Origin: Prorocentrum cordatum
Taxonomy: Eukaryota; Sar; Dinophyceae; Prorocentrales; Prorocentraceae
Length of the DNA: 64,000 nucleotides
Direction of reading: 5' to 3'
Assembly (NCBI GenBank): GCA_963575745.1
Contig: CAUYUJ010014750.1
Location: forward strand, 124,001 to 188,000
The notes under the pieces were generated by a model. It searched no databases. It was not told the origin of the DNA and saw nothing but the letters and a program-made list of their open reading frames with translations. A program made the translations under genes and the position numbers. Numbering within the stretch: the first letter of the stretch is position 1; every line of letters begins with the position of its first letter. Below are positions 57,240 to 64,000 of the stretch, piece after piece.

Positions 57240-59532
57240 TGGGCCCGGACGAATGCTCAGGAAGGCCGACTGCGCAGTCGGAAAGGCCATGCGTGACCCT
57301 TGCGTGACCTGTGGGACATTCTCGATCAATACGCTGTTGTTCAAACTGAAGTTGGCATCCTGCAGCGGCAACCCGCGCACCCAAGCTTTGTCTGTACAGA
57401 AATGGAATACGTGGTGTTGCGACGAGGCGCCGACGCACGCGAGGACGCAGCGTGGCAGCCTAGAGCGGATATCCGTACTCGACGTCAGCGCGCCCTTCCA
57501 TGCCGCACCCACTTCGCGCTCAGGAGTTGCCTTATTTTCCTGCGGAGTTTCCTGGCATGTGGCACCGATCCCAGCCTCAACCCACCAACTGGTTCGCCAC
57601 GACACCTGCGCGCGCAAGGCCCGACACGTCTTTTCGCCCGCAGTGTCGTCGAGGAGCTTCATGACACTAATGGCGAAGCCTTTCTCGGTGGGGCGGCTGT
57701 GCTTGGACTGGGCGGTCCACCAGCCCTTGGCGACTGGGTGGCAGCCTTTCCCACGCCGTCCACGCGCGCGAACAACTCGTTCGAGATGACAAAGAAAGAC
57801 ATGCCTATGTAGTCCCTATCGATACACTGTGGCCTGGGCCACCTGCAGTGCCACTCTGTCGTCGCCACCGCTTCGAAAGCGACCCCATCGCCCACCCGGA
57901 TGAACGCCGACAGCTTCTCGATCAGTGTGCGCGGGCCGGACCGCTTCCCACCTGTCACGTTGGTCGGCAAACCCGCCCCGCTCGCGCTCGGTGGAAGCCC
58001 GGCGCAAGCACAGGAGCACGAGTGCGAGCGTAGAGCAAGAGGGGCGCGGCAAGCAGCGATCGCAAAGCGCCACGCTGTTGATCACCTTCTGCGAGGTGCT
58101 GCCGTGAGTGGGGTGAAAGAAGTAGCCCTTGCAGCCTGCGTAGATGCGACGTGGCCCTCCCATTTTCCTTGCAGTTGGTCGATCCACTTGTTCGGCTTGC
58201 CTGGCCGCTGAAACCGAGCCATGGCCTCGTCCCCCGCCCCCGAACCAAACCCCGCCCTGCGTCGCCCTGTGTCGACGTTGACCGAAGAGCCCCCCCCCAC
58301 CCCACGCCGGCAGCCACCGCGCGACAACCCTGGGCCGACGACGCGACCGAAGCTGCCCAAACCCAGGCGCAGGAAATGGCATAAGCCCGATCCTCTCACG
58401 AGAGCCGCCACCTAAGAAATCACAAGCAAACGTTGCCTTGCAGCGGCGACCCCCAGTCGCTACGAAGCCTGCAAGCCTGAGCTGACCTACTGCGTTATAG
58501 TTTGGACTGCAGTCGCCGCGGGGTCGTTTGGATTTCGCCTCAACGTCGTTTCAATAGACCGCTTGTGCTTGAATTCAAATACAAGTTCGTCTGGTTCGTC
58601 GCAAGTGTTCGCGTTGTTTCGCCTGCTGCTTTACTTCATTTCGCGTCTCATCTGGGGAGGGGGGCGCCAGACTACACCCGGTGCCTTGGCAAGCCGTGAA
58701 CTTGAAGAGTCTGCGCGGACGCTGGGGGCCCCAGAAAAGCTGAGCCCCCGTCTCCCTCCTGCGTTGGAAACAAGGGGTATCCAGGGCAACCGTGCCTTCG
58801 AAGACGGGCGAGCCAATCTTGACCTCCACAGTGCGTCGCAGGGGCTCCTCGGCACCAAGCTCGCGCATCAGCGGAGACCCCTTGCGCTGCAGGTGCAGTG
58901 CGCCAGGGGAACCGCTCCGCTCCACAACGAAAATGGCCATGAGGCCCACCATCTGGGACCAATCGAATGCGTGATTATGCGTCGGGTACTGTTTTCGAAA
59001 GGCGCCTTTCTGCAAAGAACGAGCGCGCTGCCCCCGGGGCGCGCCCGACTCGCGCGGCGCGCTCGCTCTGCGGCGCGCGAGCGCGCGCGACGTCGTCGAG
59101 AGCGCGCAAATGCCGACGTTCGACCCCCCCCAAACGAAAAAACCTGTTGGGCAACCCACCCCCTGCAAAGGGGGGGGGAAACGCGTGTCCCCGTTGGTGC
59201 ATGAAATGCCATGTGACCCCCGCTACCTCAGGCTTGCCGTCGCGCCCGTCCCCGTAGATGGCGGCCGCCTTAGAGCCGCCCTCGCCCGCGCCAGAGCCCT
59301 CGCCGACGCCGTCCGCGAAGCAAATCTGCCAGCTGGGTCCCTTAACGAGCTGTCTCCCTTGGGTGAGAGCGTCGGTGACTGGGGGCGTCGAGCCGTCCAA
59401 CTGGTCCACAAAGACGCGCCCCTCGTCATTTATGATGCGCTCAGTGCTCGCGGCGGGATCGACCGTGACCACGTCTGACGGCGCGGGGGCGAGGGCGTCG
59501 CCAGGCGGCGCATCGGCGCCCTGTGCCGCCAT
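57240..59532 (-). CDS. Unrecognised multi-exon gene, minus strand
   Basis: The start ATG at 59,532 begins MAAQGADAPPGDALAPAPSD; exon 1 continues TERIINDEGRVFVDQLDGST to GDGRDGKPE. A phase-0 intron is visible: donor GAG/GTAGCG (intron from about 59,231) and acceptor TTGGTCCCAG/ATGGTG (intron end about 58,952). Exon 2 reads MVGLMAIFVVERSGSPGAL. Later coding-like blocks are MARFQRPGKPNKWIDQLQGK (about 58.22 kb), RIYAGCKGYFFHPTHGSTSQ with a C-x2-C (58.13 kb), LIEKLSAFIRVGDGVAFEAV (57.92 kb) and VSWRTSWWVEAGIGATCQET (57.6 kb). The last is HHVFHFCTDKAWVRGLPLQD (57.4 kb). Some joins need a 1-base shift near G or A runs. No domain is recognised. It may be the 3' part of the gene starting at 61,381. 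Confidence 0.45.
58952..59231 (-). other. Probable phase-0 intron, 280 bp
   Basis: GT...AG boundaries on the minus strand (GTAGCGGGGG ... GATTGGTCCCAG), frame-preserving between two coding-like blocks. Interior rich in GCGCGC. Confidence 0.5.
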
Positions 59533-59639
59533 CGACGCGGGCGCAACCCTGGCAGGCACAGCGGCGGGCCAAACTCTGCAAAACCTCCGAGAAACTTGCA
59601 GGCCGAAAAGGAGCACGTGGGATGACCTCCACTGCGCGC

Positions 59640-59830
59640 TCGCGCACGCGCACGCGCGCGCGCGCCACTGCGCGCGCGCATGCGCAGCGGGCCATCCGCG
59701 AAGGGGCGAGTCTGCATCGGGGGCCCTGGGCGGGACCAAAGCGCTGCGACGTGCCTAAGACGCAGGCTGGCTGCGCGCGGGCGCGGGCACGCAGGCTCTA
59801 CTGCGCGGGCGCGGGCGCGCAGGCACCTCG
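59640..59830. repeat. GCGCAC/GCGCGC low-complexity tract
   Basis: CGCACGCGCACGCGCGCG and GCGCGGGCGCGGGC alternating purine-pyrimidine sequence. Confidence 0.7.
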
Positions 59831-60229
59831 CGCCACAAACTCAGCTCTGCGCGTGCGCCGAGTGCGGGGCATAGGGGATGCGCTCAGGGAAGCGACCGAT
59901 GGGGCGGCTGGCCGAAAGGAAAACCGCACGCAGACGCCCGCGACGGGCGAGCACGAAGGCCGACTGGCCAGAGGCACGGCGGGCGTGCAGTCGGCAGGTC
60001 GACGGCAGCAGCAATGTCGACGACTGCTACGACTGCGGCGACTGCAACGACGACGGCCAGGTCAACGGCAGCAGTACATAGAAAAAACAAAGAGAGCAAC
60101 AATGATGAAGAACACGCGTGCGGATGGGGTTGCTACGCGCGCAGTGTCCCCCCGCTCTCGTCTCGAGCTGCCAGCCGCCGCTCGCAAGAAGCTCGGCGAA
60201 TGCAATGTGCAACGTATGTAATGCATTCA

Positions 60230-61381
60230 AACTGGCACGAACTTCCAGACGCGCCCCTATGGCGCATTTGCCAGGCCTCCTCGACCGACCCACTGCCATC
60301 TCGCGCGGCCTTCTCCACCTCCCACGAGCGCTTGCCATTTTTCGCCTTCAGCCTAGTCTGCGCAGCGGTCCTTGCGGTCGCGGCAGCCTGGGCCGACTTC
60401 TCCTTCTGCGCCACGGCGATGGCGGTAGCGAGGCCCCCCTGCACGTCAGCCTGGACCCCAGCTGACTTGTCCGCCAACTCCTTCGCCCAGGCGGCCTTCT
60501 TGGCAGCCAGGTAGTTAGTCCAAAGTTTAAGGCCATCCCCCTTCTTATTCGTGATGAGCTGCGTCTTGTGCGCCCCCTCGCCGTCCTCGAAGAACGTATG
60601 GAAATGGATCGGGGAGGGCCCTTGAATCTTAACGTGCGCGTCGAAGTCACTGTTGTTACCCACGACGCTGCACGGAGAACAGATCCTGTTGAGCTTCGGG
60701 TCGATACGGACTTGGCCCCGCCGTGATGGCTCAACTCGATCACGTGGTCGCCCGTCGGGTCCCACTTCAGGGCGTAGCAGCCCTTCCTCGCGAAGTTCAG
60801 CTCGCCCGTCTCAGCATTGGAGCCAATGTCGGCCTTCAAATTCGTGGGCCTGTTCCCCACCGCCGTCATGCGGTTGAACACGAGCCACTGAACGAAGTCT
60901 CTGTCCGTGTAATCCTTGAGCCACTTCGCGCCAGCAGGCCACTGAGCGCATTGTCCGCAAGCATGGTGATGTCTTCATTTGGGTTCCCTTTCAAGATCGC
61001 CTTCATGTCCTGTTCAGTGAAGTCGGTCTTCGAAACGATGATAGCACCCGACCAGGTATCTCCAACGTTGTACACGAGAACGTCAACTTTGAACGTGACG
61101 TCGGTTGCTTCCTTCTGCTTCTCGCGCTGGCGCTTGATGATGGCCCGGTAACGCTCGTTCACATCTCCAGTGTCCCACTGCAAGTGGTCAGCGACTGTCA
61201 TCATCAGTTCCCGCGTGGTCTCCAGATCGCCCATCTTCAGTCCTGGGACCGAGGGTTTCTGGGCCTTCTGAGCATAAGGCGTGTGCGTGGCAATCTCCAC
61301 GACCTCCTTGGCGCCCCGCTTGGCCGGGGTGGACGGGTTGCCCTGGGGCGCCGTACCGTCGGTGGAACTTGCTGCTGGCAT
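60230..61381 (-). CDS. Unrecognised protein, minus strand, about 380 aa, two frame breaks
   Basis: The ATG at 61,381 (MPAASSTDGTAPQGNPSTPA) lies 74 nt after a strong pyrimidine-CAG acceptor. Block 1 reads DLETTRELMMTVADHLQWDT and FKVDVLVYNVGDTWSGAIIV. After a shift near 60,930 (LAGAKWLKDYTDRDFVQWLV) it continues NRPTNLKADIGSNAETGEL and CYALKWDPTGDHVIELSHHG. A second shift at the CCCC/GGGG near 60,717 leads to VRIDPKLNRICSPCSVVGNN, with a C-x2-C, then PSPIHFHTFFEDGEGAHKTQ. An Ala/Lys-rich helix follows (KKAAWAKELADKSAG to AQTRLKAKNGKRSWEVEKAA), likely coiled coil. The 3' end of the exon near 60,230 is not fixed. No family recognised. Confidence 0.55.
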
Positions 61382-61454
61382 CTCGAGTCGGGGGCCTGTG
61401 GCCTGCGCCCAGAGTCTCGCGCTCAGCCGCCGTGGAAGACTTAAACTGAAATGG

Positions 61455-61497
61455 CTGTGGGGAGAGAGGGAGAGGATAAGGGGAAAGTAAGGAGGCA
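61455..61497 (-). promoter_or_regulatory. Strong pyrimidine-tract/CAG acceptor upstream of gene start
   Basis: On the minus strand CTTTCCCCTTATCCTCTCCC TCTCTCCCCA ends in CAG at 61,457-61,455, 74 nt before the ATG at 61,381. It fits a cis acceptor or a spliced-leader addition site. Confidence 0.55.
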
Positions 61498-62079
61498 GGG
61501 AAAGGGGATATGAAAGGAAGGCGAGGAGCAGGACCAGCAGCAAACGGGCGAGGATGGAGAAGGACGACGACGATGACGACGACGACGACGGGTTGCAATC
61601 AGCCAACCAACCAGCCAACCGAAGGAGAGAGGAAAGAAGACAGCATGGCAGCCCCACGCTGAAATCCGCCAGCCGCCAAGCAGCCTGAGGCTAGGCAAAC
61701 AAACCCACTCCGCCACGCCCCATCAGGGGTTGCCAGGCCATGAGACGCCAAGAGGAAGCCCCAATCACAACCCCCACTCGTTGTTCCAAATCGCCTCTCG
61801 AAGCCCCCAGTCGCGGGCGCAGTGCGCCACCGAGACCCCGGGCTTATAATCGAACAGAACCAGCCGTGTGTGCAATAATGACGATGTTTGTCGGGCGCTG
61901 CAGCGCCACGCACTCTGGACCTACCGCGCGGAAAACAAAGGCCAATAATTATGCGAGTTCCCCTGCTCTTAAGAAAAAAACGCACATGATCAAGGAGTCA
62001 TTATCATACTAAAACGCACGGTTGCGAAAAACGATGGGCCACGCACATACATTCGGACCGTCTCCCCACCAGAGGATTT
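61498..62079. other. Gene upstream region, no supported gene
   Basis: GACGACGACG tract at 61,565-61,592. Remainder is mixed sequence, presumably 5' flank or intron of the minus-strand gene. Confidence 0.4.
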
Positions 62080-62480
62080 TTGTGTGGTGGTTATGTATTT
62101 CTGGCGGATCTGGGGGAACCTCTTGGCAGCGTCTTCGAAGCAAGTGTGGTACTTTTTGGGCGCCGTTCGAAGCCTCTTTTTGGCGTGGCGTTTTGAGTAT
62201 TCTTGGCGAGTCGTTGGTCGCCTGCTGGCGGTCTTGGGGGACATCTTGGGGCAGAAGCCTTGAAATGTCGGTTCGACTTCCCCCTCTAGGGGCCGTCTGG
62301 GGCGGTCCTTGGTGCCTCTTGGGCCGTCTTGGGGCCTTCTTGAGGACCTCTTGGGCCGTCCTGGGGCCCACCTGGGGAGCTCTTGGGCCGTCTTGGAACT
62401 CTCTTGAAGGCCTCTTGGGCCGTCTCGGACGCTGCGAATGTCAAAATGGCAAATGTGCTAGAAGTGCAAGTTTCCTAAAA
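62080..62480 (+). repeat. CTTGGGGCC-family repeat
   Basis: It contains the core GGGGCAGAAGCCTTGAAATG TCGGTTCGACTTCCCCC at about 62,250, flanked by CTTGGGGC and GGGCCGTCTTGG units. A TGGCAAATGTGCTAGAAGTGC tail then leads to GAAATGGGAC at about 62,480. Confidence 0.75.
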
Positions 62481-62629
62481 CGAAATGGGACAATATGATC
62501 CTGTCGCGCGCGCTCACGTTTACTTGAAATTGGACCAAATGAGGACCGTGTCCAGATAATCGAATCCTTGGCTTGGAAGCGCCCGCGTTGGTGTCTGAAG
62601 TAGACTTGGAAACTACTTCAGAGTTCTCT

Positions 62630-62800
62630 TCTTCTTCTCCTCCTCCTCCTCCTCCTCGTCCTCGTCCTCGTCCTCGTCCTCATCCTCGTCCTCATCCTCG
62701 TTATCGACCTCGACCTCGACCTCGTCCTCCCCCTTCCCCTCCTCCTCCTCTTCATGTTCTTCCTCCTGCTCCTCCTCCTCCTGCTCCTCCTCCTCCCTGA
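62630..62800. repeat. CCT / CCTCGT microsatellite
   Basis: CTCCTCCTC, then CCTCGTCCTCGT hexamers, then CTCCTCCTGCTCC. Confidence 0.95.
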
Positions 62801-62949
62801 TGCTACTTCACATGGGGCGCCCTGAAGCGGAAAACCACGTTTTCAGTGTGCCCCCGAGGGATGCTCAGCAAGGGGTGAGGGGGGGCAGGTGGGAGTGAAA
62901 GACTGTGCCACGGCCATGGCTTGCTGGGCGACGGCGTGTCTGGTTGGTT

Positions 62950-63585
62950 GGTGTGAGACCTCTTGAATGCCTGTTCGCGTCTCTGGGGAAATGTTCCAGC
63001 AACCTCTTGCAGGCAGGTTTGAAACCTCTTGGGGCGCCTTTCGGGCCTCTTCAGGGCCTCGTTTAGCCCGCTTGGGTCCTCTCGGGGGGGGGGTCTTTGG
63101 GCGCCCTGCTGGCGGTTTTCGAGATCCTCTTGGGGCGGAAGCATGCATCGGAATGTCGGTTCGAACCCCCCTCTCCCCCAAGGCCCATGTTGAGCGTTTC
63201 TGTGTGCCTCTTGCGCGGTCCTGGGTGCCTCTTGGGTCGTTTTGGGGCTCGTCTGGGGGGGGGGGCCCGTGGGCCGTCATGGACGCTGCGCGCATGAAAA
63301 CAACACATGCGCTACAAATGTGCGCTTGCCGAATGGAATGGGGGGGATGTTTGCCTCTTCGGGCCCTCTTCGGGATCCTTTTCGGGCCGTTTTGGAGCGT
63401 TCGGGGCCCACGTAGGTACTCTCGGCGGGGTCCTTGGGGGCCTGCTGGCGATCTCCGGGGTCCTGTTGGGGCGGGAGCCTCGAAATGTCGGTTCGAATTC
63501 CCCATCCGCCTGGGACCCTTCCTGGGGCCCTGTTGGGGACGTTTTGGGCGGCCCTTCTGGGGCCGTCTTGGGGTCGTGTGAGGGC
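62950..63585 (+). repeat. Two CTTGGGGCC-family copies in tandem
   Basis: Core GGGGCGGAAGCATGCATCGG AATGTCGGTTCGAACCC at about 63,132 and GGGGCGGGAGCCTCGAAATG TCGGTTCGAATTCCCC at about 63,468, each within CTTGGG/CGGGCC units. Spacing about 335 bp. Confidence 0.75.
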
Positions 63586-63710
63586 CCACGAAGTGTGTGA
63601 GGGGTGCGCCAAAATAGGGCGGCATCGTCACGCGAACCTTGCAATTGGGGCCTTCGGTGGACATCCCCATGGGGCCACGAAGCGCGTGAAGCGTGTGCCG
63701 AAATCTGAAT
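63585..63710. repeat. Two diverged solitary units of the 64-bp satellite
   Basis: CCCACGAAGTGTGTGAGGGG TGCGCC and GGGGCCACGAAGCGCGTGAAG with GTGTGCCGAAAT match the array at 20.4-21.7 kb but are diverged and spaced about 75 bp apart, joined to a CTTGGGGCC-family copy. Confidence 0.7.
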
Positions 63711-63829
63711 GGTGCGGGAAGCAGCAGGAATGGGAGGAGGACGGAGGGGGAGGAGGACAGGAGGATGAGAGGATTAAGGCGCGGGGCGCTGTCCCTTCGA
63801 AACGAAGACCCAAAATCACGGGATGGTTG

Positions 63830-64000
63830 GGAATGACCAAATCCACACGCGCGCAACGTCGCGCGCATGCCGGAATCCCTCAGCAACCGATGGTGTTGTA
63901 AAGATGCCAGCATCGACGCTGCCGGACAACATCTGCAAACCACTGGTTGTGCAACGTGGCGTTTCAAGAAAATCTGCGCGCTCTTGCGAATTCTCGCGAA
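63830..64000. repeat. Partial copy of the GCGCGC/ATGCCG dispersed repeat
   Basis: CACACGCGCGCAACGTCGCG CGCATGCCGGAAT resembles about 51,562 and 51,862. Cut by the window end. Confidence 0.55.

Noticed and set aside
63132-63160. GGTTCGAACCC resembling a tRNA-type B box, suggesting a tRNA-derived SINE
   Set aside because: The other copies (about 17,597, 62,268, 63,487) do not keep the last positions of the B-box consensus, and no A box was seen at the right distance.

Overview
This is a GC-rich eukaryotic nuclear window dominated by repeats. Many satellite and microsatellite arrays sit among a few genes that are split by frame breaks and introns. All host-type genes I can support lie on the minus strand. 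A degenerate non-LTR reverse transcriptase is also present, its motif spacing resembling LINE reverse transcriptases I associate with dinoflagellates. High GC, same-strand gene order, pyrimidine-rich AG acceptors shortly before ATGs and this RT type together suggest a dinoflagellate. That assignment is an inference: no rRNA, tRNA or spliced-leader gene was found to confirm it.

Layout. 1-4,358: minisatellites, CCT and ATT tracts, no supported gene. 4,359-8,841 (minus): a UPF1-like superfamily 1 helicase followed in the same direction by a long unrecognised coding stretch, with reading frames that change at G/C homopolymers. 8,842-12,781: unassigned sequence and low complexity. 12,782-25,833: a satellite field (73-bp array, CTTGGGGCC repeats, a 100-N assembly gap, three adjacent arrays sharing a 32-bp periodicity, a 774-bp tandem duplication, and a composite repeat). 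25,834-36,461: mostly unassigned, with a decayed LINE reverse transcriptase at 30.7-33.1 kb that is cut by a minisatellite.

36,462-51,080 is a tandem segmental duplication of a roughly 5-kb unit (block A about 3.85 kb plus a CAT-rich block M about 1.2 kb). The first copy is interrupted exactly at the A/M junction by a 4,353-bp insertion (40,300-44,652). Copy 2 preserves the empty site, so the ends can be read: an 8-bp near-identical target duplication, hairpin-bearing terminal inverted repeats, two plus-strand genes of lower GC in duplicated 5' and 3' modules, and a palindrome of about 0.8 kb, very AT-rich, with two classes of iterated motifs arranged symmetrically. I do not recognise either protein. 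The element looks like an undescribed transposon or an integrated virus/plasmid-like replicon, and is the main novelty here. Copy 2 carries its own private insertion, a 162-bp MITE.

51,080-64,000: 10-bp and TCG arrays, then minus-strand unrecognised genes at about 53.2-55.5, 57.2-59.5 and 60.1-61.4 kb, then more CTTGGGGCC-family repeats. The helicase probably acts on RNA or DNA. I cannot assign functions to the other minus-strand genes, and nothing shows that they form a pathway.
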